Below, one piece after another: positions 1-7,560 of a stretch of DNA of 64,000 bases. Made by a program: the position numbers and the translations under genes. The stretch is taken from NCBI RefSeq assembly GCF_016862975.1, contig NZ_BONZ01000070.1:29781-93780 (forward strand), given 5' to 3'. The stretch comes from Rugosimonospora africana. GTDB lineage: Bacteria > Actinomycetota > Actinomycetes > Mycobacteriales > Micromonosporaceae. Under the pieces are notes generated by a model that saw only the letters and a list, made by a program, of their open reading frames with translations, searched no databases and was not told where the DNA came from. The first letter of the stretch is position 1; the number at the start of each line of letters is the position of its first letter.

Positions 1-2
1 GC

Positions 3-992
3 ATCGCGGCCGGGCCGGCACTCGGTGGCCTGCTGCTGGCCGGCGCCGGGCTGCGGGCCACGCTGCTGGTCAACGCCGCCACCTTCGTCCTGTCCGCGGC
101 GCTGCTGGCGGCTCCGGGCTTCCGGCGCCGGTTGCCGGCGGTCTCGCCCGTCGCTCCTCCCGCCGTCGCTTCTCCCACCGTGGCTCCTCCCGCCGTCGCC
201 TCTCCCACCGTGGCCGCCGGGGCCGGTGCGCGGTCCGGTGCGCCGGTCCGCGCCAGGGTCACTCCGGACCCGGCCGACTCGCCGGGCGTACCGGCCGGGT
301 CCGGCGTCGCGCCGGCCGCGGTACCGCCCGGCTCCGGTGTGGTCGCGGCGGCCACGCCGACACCGCACGAGTCGGTACTGGGCGACCTGCGCGCCGGGCT
401 GGCCATCGCGTGGGCGGACCGGGTGGTCCGGGCGGTCGCGCTGACCCTGCTCGTGGGCGTGGTCTTCGCGGCGCTGGACAACGTGGCGGTCGTACCGTTC
501 GGTCGCGGGGTGCTGCACGCCAGCGACACCGCGGTCGGCGCGCTGGGCACCGGGTACGGGGTCGGGATGGCGCTGGCTCCGATGCTGCTCACGCTCGGCG
601 GGTCGTTCCGCGCCGAACGGGTACTCGCGGTGGGGCTACTGTCGTTCGGCGCGGGTACCGCGCTCACCGCCGTCATGCCGGTGCTCGGGCTGGCCCTGAT
701 CGGTCAGGCGCTCGCGGGTGCCGGGAACGGCTGGCAGAACGTGGCCAACGACACGCTCATCCAGCAACGCGTACCGCAGCAGCGGCTCGGTACGGTCTTC
801 GGCACCGTATACACGTTCCCGTACGCGGCCGAGGTCCTCGCGTACGCGATCGGTGGCCCGCTGCTCGCCGAGATGGGACCGCGCTGGGTACTCGTGGTCG
901 CCGGTGTCGGGGTGCTGGGCACCCTGGCGTTCGCGTACCCGGTGCTGACCCACGCGGTACACACCGGCCGCCGGCCGGCCGAAGCGCACTGA
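3..992 (+). CDS. MFS transporter, C-terminal part (5' end outside window)
   Basis: Open from the window edge to a TGA at 990-992, so only the C-terminal part of a major facilitator protein is present. The visible protein has a hydrophobic stretch, a basic RRR turn, a long non-hydrophobic loop, then about six membrane segments (for example TLLVGVVFAALDNVAVV and ALGTGYGVGMALAPMLLTL). The loop, about residues 45-125 of the visible part, lies where the cytoplasmic loop between helices 6 and 7 is expected. It is unusually long and Ala/Pro/Val-rich, with a near-exact tandem copy of APPAVASPTV encoded at about 150-215. Substrate is not predictable. Membrane export is the usual role of this type, but that is inference. 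A strong palindromic terminator follows directly. Confidence 0.8.
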   Translation: MAAGPALGGLLLAGAGLRATLLVNAATFVLSAALLAAPGFRRRLPAVSPVAPPAVASPTVAPPAVASPTVAAGAGARSGAPVRARVTPDPADSPGVPAGSGVAPAAVPPGSGVVAAATPTPHESVLGDLRAGLAIAWADRVVRAVALTLLVGVVFAALDNVAVVPFGRGVLHASDTAVGALGTGYGVGMALAPMLLTLGGSFRAERVLAVGLLSFGAGTALTAVMPVLGLALIGQALAGAGNGWQNVANDTLIQQRVPQQRLGTVFGTVYTFPYAAEVLAYAIGGPLLAEMGPRWVLVVAGVGVLGTLAFAYPVLTHAVHTGRRPAEAH

Positions 993-1007
993 AAGGCTCA
1001 CGACATC

Positions 1008-1045
1008 CAGAAGGCGGGGCCGGATCGATCCGGCCCCGCCTTCTG
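1008..1045. terminator. Bidirectional terminator, perfect 38-bp palindrome
   Basis: Bases 1008-1045 form a perfect inverted repeat (arms CAGAAGGCGGGGCCGGATC and its complement, no loop bases). It lies between the convergent MFS gene and the minus-strand acidic-protein gene and can serve both. Confidence 0.8.
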
Positions 1046-1067
1046 ACACTCCTTGCCGCTCGGTTCG

Positions 1068-1328
1068 TTACTCGTCGTCCGAGTCCTCTTCCGATTCCTC
1101 GGTCTCCTCGCTGGGCCCGACGTAGCTCGGGCCGACGTAGCCCGGCTCCCGCTCGTCGCTCTCACTCGGACCGACGTAGCCGGATTCCTCGTTCTCTTCG
1201 CCAGCGTTCTCTACCACGCCCTGCTCCTCCAGCTCGGCGAGCGTGACCACGTCGACATCGACGAACTCCCCGGCGTCATGCACCGCACCGGAAGGGTCGG
1301 CCCAAGTTGCCGCGAGTCGCACGTACAC
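1068..1328 (-). CDS. Small acidic protein with YVGPS repeats
   Basis: An 86-aa protein of unknown function. It starts at GTG 1326-1328, about 9 nt after GGAGGG. The N-terminal half (MYVRLAATWADPSGAVHDAG, then a VDVDVVTLAELEEQGVV stretch) looks like a small folded beta-type domain. The C-terminal half is disordered-looking, with three GYVGPS/SYVGPS units separated by acidic spacers and a strongly acidic tail (EESEEDSDDE). There is no signal peptide, membrane segment or cysteine. Small proteins with a similar N-terminal pattern occur among phage head-tail and packaging-associated proteins, but this resemblance is weak and the neighbours are not phage genes. It is convergent with the MFS gene and divergent from the cyclase gene. 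Function not assigned. Confidence 0.65.
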   Translation of the reverse strand: MYVRLAATWADPSGAVHDAGEFVDVDVVTLAELEEQGVVENAGEENEESGYVGPSESDEREPGYVGPSYVGPSEETEESEEDSDDE

Positions 1329-1470
1329 CGTTCGGGTCCCTCCGCTCGCGCCTGTCTGACTGACCTGTCCTCAACCAATCGCCGCGAACGAAGTCTGATC
1401 GCCGCAGGCGATTGCCGACTTTACTTCCAGAGACGCTTCACTCGCTGTCCTGCTTCGCCTATCAGACACG

Positions 1471-4400
1471 TTGGTCGGACCCCTGCCGCCGTGTCACGAT
1501 ACTGAGCGTCTGCCGAGCGAGCCCGGAACTCCGGAGGACGACATCGAATCCACGTGCCCGACCTGCCATCGGATCGCCAACGCCGACGATCGCTTCTGCG
1601 GTGGTTGTGGCGCGAGCCTGCGACCGGCGTGCCCGCACTGCGGGCACTCCAACGATACGGGCGCGTCGTTCTGCACCAGTTGCGGGCGGCCTCTGCAGGA
1701 GCCGGCGGCCGATCGGCGGCGGGTCAGCGTTCTGTTCATCGACGTTGTCGGATTCACGTCCTTTACCGAGGGTTCCGATCCGGAGCAGGTCCGGGCGATG
1801 CAGAACGACTACTTCACCGCGGTACGGCGGGTGATCGGCCAGTACGGCGGGGTGGTCGAGAAATACATCGGCGACGCGGCGATGGCGTTGTTCGGCGCGC
1901 CGGTGGCCACCGAGAACGACGCGTTGCGTTGCGTCCGGGCCGCCCTGGAACTGCAACGGGTGCTACCCCGGCAGGCCCGCATCAAGGTCGCCGACCTGAC
2001 CTTCCGGGTCGGCATCGCCACCGGCGAGGCGCTCGTCGACGTGTCCGCTGCTCGGGACGGAGGCCAGTCCATCGTCGCCGGTGACGTGGTCAACACGGCC
2101 GCCCGGCTCCAGGAACTCGCGCCCGGCGGTGGGGTCTTCATCTGTGAGAACACCCACGCCGCCACGCACACCGACATCGAGTATGACGAGCAGCCGACCT
2201 CGGTGCTGCGCGGCCGGTCACGACCCAGCCGGATCTGGCTGGCGGTCGCCGCCCGCCGTTCGCGGGCCAGCCAACTGGACACCGAGCTGACCCCGATGGT
2301 CGACCGGGAGCACGAGCGCGGCCTGCTCATCAACGCGCTGCACCGGACCGTCCGCACCCAGACGCCGCAGTTGGTGACCATCTTCGGTGCGGCCGGCATC
2401 GGCAAGAGCCGGCTGCTGCGCGAGCTGGCCCGGCATGCGGCCACCATCACCGACCCGCCGATCTGCTGGCGGATCGGGCACTGCCCGCCGTTCGGCGAGA
2501 ACGTCGCGTACGCCGCGCTGGCCGACATCGTGAAGGCGGAGGCGTCGATCCTCGACTCCGACGACGAACAGACCGCCCGGCGCCGGTTGCACGCCACGCT
2601 GACCGAGCTGACCGCCGGCGACGACGTGGACCGGCTCGCCGGCGCGCTGGAGCCGCTGGTCGGGTTGCCCGGTGCCGGCCTGTCGCCGGCCGAGACCGAA
2701 CAGTCCTGGCGGCGGTTCATCCTCGCGATGGCGGCCCGGCAGCCGACCGTACTGGTCTTCGAGGACCTGCACTGGGCGGACGAGCCGATGCTGCGGTTCG
2801 TCGAGATGCTCGGCGCCTCGGCCCGCGGGTTGCCGCTGCTGGTGATCTGCACCGCCCGCCCAGAGCTGCGCGAGCGGCAGCCGAGCTGGACCAGCGCCAT
2901 CACCGGCACGGTGTCCATCTCGCTGCCGCCGATGTCCGACGCCGACATCGGCGCGCTGTACTCGCTGATGTTCGGCGCCGCCACGGTCACCCCCGACACC
3001 CTCGTCGAGCTTGCCGACGGCAACCCGCTGTACGCGCACGAGTACGTGCGCATGCTGCTGGAGGGCGGCATGCGCCGGCCGGCCAGCACCCCGTCGACCG
3101 CCGATCTCGCCGCCGCCCCACCGATGCCGGACAACGTGCAGGCGGTCATCGCCAACCGGCTGGACCTGCTCGACCCGGCGGACCGCACGATCCTCCAGGC
3201 CGCCGCCGTGGTGGGTCGGCAGTTCTGGCCCGGTGCCGTGGCGCACGCGGCCAACCGGCCGGTCGAGTCCGCCGAGCGGGCCCTGTACCGGCTGGAGCAA
3301 CGCGACCTGATCCAGGAGTTGCCCACCTCGACGATGGCCGGCCAGACGGAGTACCGGTTCCGGCACATCCTGGTCCGCGACGTCTGTTACCAGCGACTGC
3401 CCCGAAGCGAGCGGGTGGCCCGCCACCAGCGGACGGCGGATTGGCTGGAGCCGGTCTCCGACGCCCGGCAGAGCGACCTCGCCGAGGTGCTCGCGCACCA
3501 TCGCTGGGCGGCTCACGAAATCACCCGGACGCTGGGCATGGATACCGCGCCGTACGCTCCGGCGGCCCGGGACGCCATGCACCGCGCGGCCCGCCGGGCG
3601 TACGCGCTGCACGCCCTGGACGCCGCCGCCGAGTGGGTACACCGGGCCCAGGGGCTCAACCTGCCCGAGGATCCGGCGCTCGACCTGCTCGCCGCCGAGC
3701 TGGCCTTCTACCGCGACGGCGACGCGTTCCTCGCCGACAATGGGATCGACCTGCTCGAACGGCTCGCCGGCCGGCTCATCGAGGCAGGCGACCGGGCCGG
3801 CGCGGCGCACGCCTGGACGCTGCTCGGCACCGCGGCCTGGATGCGCGCCGACCGGCCGGCCACCCTGGCCTACCTGGACCGTGCCGTCGACCTCTACGCC
3901 TCGCTGCCCGACTCGGCCGACAAGGCCACGGCGCTGCTGGAGCTGGCCCGGGCGCGCATGGTCAACTTCGAGACCGAGCCGGCCATCGTCGCCGCCGACG
4001 CGGCCGCCGAGCTGGCCGACCGGCTCGGGCTCATCGAGGTGCACGCCAGCGCGATGATCACGCTGGCTACCGCCCGGTTCCTGGCCGGCGATCAGGAGGG
4101 GTTCGAGCAGCTGCGGGAGGCGACCGAGCACTCCCGGCGGCACCGGCTGGAGAGCCGCCGGCGTGCCGTCAACAACCTGGCCTGGGCGTACATGGAGGAA
4201 GGCGACCTGGCCGCCTGCAACCGGTTGATCGACGAGCAGAACAGCCTGGACGTGGCGGGCGGCCACGGGTTGACGGCCAGCTTCGCGGAGGAGGCCGGAC
4301 GGGCATACTACGCGGGCAACTGGGCCGACTCCATCAAGGCGACAGTCGCCGTGATGCAACGCCCGACGGCCGACTGGGACCTGTACGTGGTGGTCCAGAG

Positions 4401-4968
4401 CATGTGGCTGCGGGCCCTGCGCGGGGAGGACGTCGATGACGTGGCCGTCGACCGGGCGGTGGCCACGGCGAAGCGCGGCGGATTCCACCGGGTACTGCTG
4501 GCCACGCTCGCGCACGCGACCCTCTGCCGGGTCCTGCAGGGCCGCACCGAGCAAGCCTGGGAGCTGCTGGAGTCGCTGGAGGAGGACTGGGCCGGCACCG
4601 ACATGCTGGCGTTCGCCGAGTGGGTGATCGCGATCGCCAACGCCGGCGTGCTGCTGGGAACGGAGGGCGCCGCCCGGGTACGGGCGATCCTGGAGCGCTC
4701 GCCGCGGTACACGCCCTGGGTCCTGGCCGCCCTGAGCATGCTCGACGCCTGCCAGGGTGAGGACCCGGAGCCGTACCTGAAGGCGGCCGAGCGGTACACG
4801 CGCATCGGCGACGCCACCGACCGGGTGCTGGCGCTGGTCCACGCCGCCCGGGCGATGCACGCGGCCGGGACGCTCCGCCGGAGCGACCCGATCCTCGCCG
4901 AGATCGCCGAGTTCGCCGGACGCAACCAGGCCCAGCGGCTGCTGGACGGGCTGCCGGTCCGGAGCTGA
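1471..4968 (+). CDS. Class III adenylate cyclase with zinc ribbons, AAA ATPase and TPR-like region
   Basis: A multidomain signalling protein of about 1165 aa. Two zinc ribbons come first (CxxC pairs at C29/C32, C43/C46, C54/C57 and C68/C71). A class III nucleotide cyclase domain covers about 83-265: metal-binding FIDVVGFT (D91), adenine-selecting K131 in EKYIGD (D135 the second metal ligand), and the AGDVVNTAARL segment with the Asp and the Asn/Arg needed for catalysis, so adenylate cyclase activity is likely. A STAND/AAA ATPase follows, with Walker A GAAGIGKSR near 305 and Walker B LVFEDLHWAD near 428. A long helical TPR-like region runs from about 700 to the end. The start is uncertain: the reading frame offers only TTG 1471, with no convincing ribosome site and an upstream in-frame stop at 1396. 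Likely a cytoplasmic regulator coupling ATPase-sensed signals to cAMP. It stands alone between divergent and convergent genes. Confidence 0.88.
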   Translation: MVGPLPPCHDTERLPSEPGTPEDDIESTCPTCHRIANADDRFCGGCGASLRPACPHCGHSNDTGASFCTSCGRPLQEPAADRRRVSVLFIDVVGFTSFTEGSDPEQVRAMQNDYFTAVRRVIGQYGGVVEKYIGDAAMALFGAPVATENDALRCVRAALELQRVLPRQARIKVADLTFRVGIATGEALVDVSAARDGGQSIVAGDVVNTAARLQELAPGGGVFICENTHAATHTDIEYDEQPTSVLRGRSRPSRIWLAVAARRSRASQLDTELTPMVDREHERGLLINALHRTVRTQTPQLVTIFGAAGIGKSRLLRELARHAATITDPPICWRIGHCPPFGENVAYAALADIVKAEASILDSDDEQTARRRLHATLTELTAGDDVDRLAGALEPLVGLPGAGLSPAETEQSWRRFILAMAARQPTVLVFEDLHWADEPMLRFVEMLGASARGLPLLVICTARPELRERQPSWTSAITGTVSISLPPMSDADIGALYSLMFGAATVTPDTLVELADGNPLYAHEYVRMLLEGGMRRPASTPSTADLAAAPPMPDNVQAVIANRLDLLDPADRTILQAAAVVGRQFWPGAVAHAANRPVESAERALYRLEQRDLIQELPTSTMAGQTEYRFRHILVRDVCYQRLPRSERVARHQRTADWLEPVSDARQSDLAEVLAHHRWAAHEITRTLGMDTAPYAPAARDAMHRAARRAYALHALDAAAEWVHRAQGLNLPEDPALDLLAAELAFYRDGDAFLADNGIDLLERLAGRLIEAGDRAGAAHAWTLLGTAAWMRADRPATLAYLDRAVDLYASLPDSADKATALLELARARMVNFETEPAIVAADAAAELADRLGLIEVHASAMITLATARFLAGDQEGFEQLREATEHSRRHRLESRRRAVNNLAWAYMEEGDLAACNRLIDEQNSLDVAGGHGLTASFAEEAGRAYYAGNWADSIKATVAVMQRPTADWDLYVVVQSMWLRALRGEDVDDVAVDRAVATAKRGGFHRVLLATLAHATLCRVLQGRTEQAWELLESLEEDWAGTDMLAFAEWVIAIANAGVLLGTEGAARVRAILERSPRYTPWVLAALSMLDACQGEDPEPYLKAAERYTRIGDATDRVLALVHAARAMHAAGTLRRSDPILAEIAEFAGRNQAQRLLDGLPVRS

Positions 4969-5001
4969 CCGGCCGGCGGGCCGTTACCCGGCGGCGGTCA
5001 G
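4965..5001. terminator. Hairpin overlapping convergent stop codons
   Basis: CTGACCG (4965-4971) and CGGTCAG (4995-5001) pair, with GCCGG/CCGGC inside. The hairpin includes the stop codons of the cyclase gene (plus) and plsC (minus), so it could end both transcripts. There is no T-run. Confidence 0.4.
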
Positions 5002-5702
5002 GCCGCCAGCGCGGTGTTGTTGGCCGGGGTCTCCGGCGTCTTGACCTTCTGGGCGTAGACGTCCACGTACTCCCGGCCGGACAGCTCCATCAGCTCGTAC
5101 ATGATCTCGTCGGTCACCGCGCGCTCGATGAACCGGTCGCCGGACATGCCCGAGTACCGGGAGAAGTCGATCGGCCGGCCGAACCGGATCCGTACCCGCT
5201 TGATCCGCGGCAGCATCCTGCCCAGCGGCTGGATCTCGTCGGAGTTGAGCATGACCACCGGGATCACCGGCGCGCCCGAGTCGAGCGCGAGCCGGGCCAC
5301 CCCGGTCTTGCCACGGTAGAGCCGGCCGTCCGGCGACCGGGTGCCCTCCGGATAGATGCCGAACAACCTGCCTTCGGCGAGGATGCGCAGCCCGGTGTCG
5401 ATGGCGGCCTGGGCGGCGCGGCCACCCGAGCGGTCGACCGGGATGGTACCGGTACCGACGAAGAACATCTTGGTGACGAAGCCCCTGATGCCCTTTCCGG
5501 TGAAGTATTCGGCCTTCGCCACAAAGGTCACCTTTCGCTTGACCATGAGCGGCATGAAGATCGAATCAGAGAACGAAAGGTGGTTGCTCGCAATGATCGC
5601 GGCCCCCACGTCGGGCACGTTGTCGCGCCCCTCGACGTGCGGCCGGAATATCAACCTCAGCCAGGGGCCGAGGATGACGTACTTGAGCAGCCAGTAGAGC
5701 AC
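4998..5702 (-). CDS. plsC: 1-acyl-sn-glycerol-3-phosphate acyltransferase (PlsC/LPLAT family)
   Basis: Transfers a fatty acyl group to the sn-2 position of lysophosphatidic acid in phospholipid synthesis, at the inner face of the membrane. The 234-aa protein carries the family's NHxxxxD motif (NHLSFSD, H41 and D46) and the acceptor-binding FGIYPEGTRS motif (EGTR at 119-122), plus an N-terminal hydrophobic stretch (LLKYVILGPWLRLIF). The length fits bacterial PlsC. It starts at GTG 5700-5702, six bases after GGAAGGA. The gene ends convergently with the cyclase gene. Exact acyl-chain or acceptor preference cannot be read, and several LPLAT paralogues are usual in actinobacteria. Confidence 0.88.
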   Translation of the reverse strand: MLYWLLKYVILGPWLRLIFRPHVEGRDNVPDVGAAIIASNHLSFSDSIFMPLMVKRKVTFVAKAEYFTGKGIRGFVTKMFFVGTGTIPVDRSGGRAAQAAIDTGLRILAEGRLFGIYPEGTRSPDGRLYRGKTGVARLALDSGAPVIPVVMLNSDEIQPLGRMLPRIKRVRIRFGRPIDFSRYSGMSGDRFIERAVTDEIMYELMELSGREYVDVYAQKVKTPETPANNTALAA

Positions 5703-5864
5703 GTGGGTCCTTCCTGGTTTCCATCCCGGACTCAGGGAGTCGGCATGAGCCTACGAAGACTGCGTGGCACACCACAACGCACTCCCCGAAGTACCCGTCG
5801 CCGTGTCACGATTCAACCCTGGGCCGCGATCGGCTGCCCCGGCTGCCTGAGGGAGGTGGGCAGG

Positions 5865-6665
5865 GTGACATCGGGTGGTGCTCGCCGGGGACGGCGGGAC
5901 AACGGACTGGTCGCGGCCGCGTATGCGGCTGCCGGAGATGTGGATCCCCGAGTCGGCGAACACCTGCTGGACGTGCTGGGCCTTCGAGGCATAGCTGCCT
6001 ACCTGCAACCCGCGTCCGATCTTCATCCGGTCACCCGGACCACGACGCTGCCCTCGCGCCCCACCGACCGGCTGTACGTGGACCGCGCGCACCTGGAGAC
6101 CGCCCGGGAATACCTGGCCCAGTTGGGTCCCGACGCTCCCCCGGCCGCGCAGCACAGCGACCAGGAGGTCGACGAGGCGTTCGCCGAGATCATCGCGGGC
6201 TTCGACCTGCCGGACGAGTCGGTGAGCTGGCCGGCGGTCGAGGATCTGCCGAGCGAGCGCGAGGAGGAGCCCGAGCAGGATCGCGGCGCGGAGGCGTCGG
6301 CCGGCGCCACGCCCCCGGCCCTGCAGCGCTGGTCCCACAGCACGGTCACCACCGGTCAGGACGAGCCGTCCCTGCTCGACGGCCTGGACGCGCTGGACAG
6401 CATGCAGGCGGAAGACGAGGAGGGATACACCCCGCCGCCGCCACCGCCGCTGCCCAGGTTCGCCCCAGTGACCATCCTCGCGGTGGCCGGCATCCTGGTC
6501 GGCGTGGTGCTGCTGTTCGATCCCGGCCTCCTGCCCACGGCCAATAGCGTCGCCATGACGCTGGGCTTCTGCGGCATCCTGGCCGGCTTCATCACGCTGA
6601 TCTGGCGCCTGCGTTCGGGCGACGACGATGACGACTGGGATCCGGACGACGGAGCGGTCGTCTAA
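5865..6665 (+). CDS. Conserved membrane protein with acidic linker and two C-terminal helices
   Basis: A 266-aa protein of unknown function. Residues about 12-90 (beginning DNGLVAAAYAAAGDVDPRVG) form a small alpha/beta-looking domain typical of SPOR/DUF2007-like signal-transduction or proteostasis modules (weak resemblance). Next come a long acidic, proline-rich linker (PPPPPPLPR) and two hydrophobic helices (VTILAVAGILVGVVLLF and VAMTLGFCGILAGFITLIW), ending in an Asp-rich tail. GTG 5865 is chosen because GGAGG lies 8 bases upstream at 5852-5856. An upstream ATG at 5745 is open in frame, but the peptide it would add is low-quality and that start lies close to the plsC promoter. The last codon overlaps the stop of the convergent hydrolase gene by 4 bases (CTAA). 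Confidence 0.7.
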   Translation: MTSGGARRGRRDNGLVAAAYAAAGDVDPRVGEHLLDVLGLRGIAAYLQPASDLHPVTRTTTLPSRPTDRLYVDRAHLETAREYLAQLGPDAPPAAQHSDQEVDEAFAEIIAGFDLPDESVSWPAVEDLPSEREEEPEQDRGAEASAGATPPALQRWSHSTVTTGQDEPSLLDGLDALDSMQAEDEEGYTPPPPPPLPRFAPVTILAVAGILVGVVLLFDPGLLPTANSVAMTLGFCGILAGFITLIWRLRSGDDDDDWDPDDGAVV

Positions 6666-7468
6666 CCTTCCGCCCCCTTCTCCAGCCAGTCGAGGATCGC
6701 GTCGAGCGGTTCGGCCCACCGCGAGTCGAGCATGAGGTCATGCCCCATCCCGGGGAACATCAGCGGGGCGCCGCCGTACCAGCGGGCCGTCCGGGCCAGC
6801 GCCGAGCGCGGTACCAGCCGGTCGTCCGGGCTGCCCAGGACCAGCACCGGCGGCTGGCCGACACCGGGCTCCGGCGTGCCGGCGACCAGCAGCTGCCACT
6901 GCGCCAGCGCGGCCGCGCGACCCAGCCGGGAGGCATAGCCACGGGCGGTCGCCGCCGGCAGCTCCCGCCCGAACAGCGCGCCCCGGCCGGGGCGCAGCGG
7001 GCCGCCGAACAGCGCCGGTACGGTCGCGGCCGGGTTGCGCGCCGCGACCGCCGCCGCCATCTTCCAGCCGCCCAGCACCGGAGCCACCAGCACACCGGCC
7101 CGGGCCGGGTAGCGGGCCAGCGCGCCGGTCACCACGCGGGCGCCGGCACCGTGCCCGACCAGCACCGCCTGGCGGGGCAGCGAGGCGGCGACCTGGACCA
7201 CGTCGTGCACGTACGCGCGCAGCGTCGTCTTCGGGGCCCTGCCGCTGGCGCCGTGGCCGCGCAGGCTCATCGCGTACGCCGGAAAGCCGCGGGCGGCGGC
7301 GTGCTCCAGCCAGTTCTCCGCGAACGCCCAGGCACCGTGGCCGAAACCGGGGACGAACAGGACCGGCGGCTTGCCCTCGTCGATCCCCGGAGTGGCCGCC
7401 CGAATCTCGCGGGACACCGGCCGGATCGGGTACGCCCACTCCACCGACCGGATAATCTTGGTGCTCAC
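6662..7468 (-). CDS. Alpha/beta-hydrolase-like protein lacking the nucleophile serine
   Basis: A 268-aa alpha/beta-hydrolase fold protein. The oxyanion-region motif VPGFGHGAWAF (39-49), the acid region LGSPDDRLVP (D215/D216) and the histidine motif GMGHDL (H243) are all present. The nucleophile elbow, normally G-x-S-x-G, reads VGHGAGAR, with glycine at position 107 instead of serine, and the codon there is unambiguous. The protein may therefore be a non-catalytic binding protein or use different chemistry. It starts at GTG 7466-7468, seven bases after GGAGGAAG. It follows the flavin monooxygenase gene by 76 bp on the same strand, suggesting one transcript. Substrate unknown. Confidence 0.75.
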   Translation of the reverse strand: MSTKIIRSVEWAYPIRPVSREIRAATPGIDEGKPPVLFVPGFGHGAWAFAENWLEHAAARGFPAYAMSLRGHGASGRAPKTTLRAYVHDVVQVAASLPRQAVLVGHGAGARVVTGALARYPARAGVLVAPVLGGWKMAAAVAARNPAATVPALFGGPLRPGRGALFGRELPAATARGYASRLGRAAALAQWQLLVAGTPEPGVGQPPVLVLGSPDDRLVPRSALARTARWYGGAPLMFPGMGHDLMLDSRWAEPLDAILDWLEKGAEG

Positions 7469-7500
7469 TGGAGTTCTTCCTCCTCTGGCCGCGACGGGTG

Positions 7501-7560
7501 CGGCTCGTGCCTTGCCTGACCGGCTCGTACCTCGGCTGGCCGGCTCAGGCCGGGCTGAGC
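7501..7560. repeat. Three 20-bp tandem units over the 3' end of the monooxygenase gene
   Basis: Units 7501-7520, 7521-7540 and 7541-7560 each begin CGGCTC. The first two agree at 16 of 20 bases and the third is more diverged. The third contains the monooxygenase stop (7545-7547). Confidence 0.6.

Noticed and set aside
2218..4860. 880-aa open frame antisense to the cyclase gene
   Set aside because: High GC leaves shadow frames open. Its translation has no domain, and the plus strand encodes clear catalytic motifs.
5580..5864. Longer start for the 5865-6665 membrane protein
   Set aside because: The extra N-terminus is unlike the rest, overlaps the plsC promoter, and a near-ideal ribosome site precedes GTG 5865.
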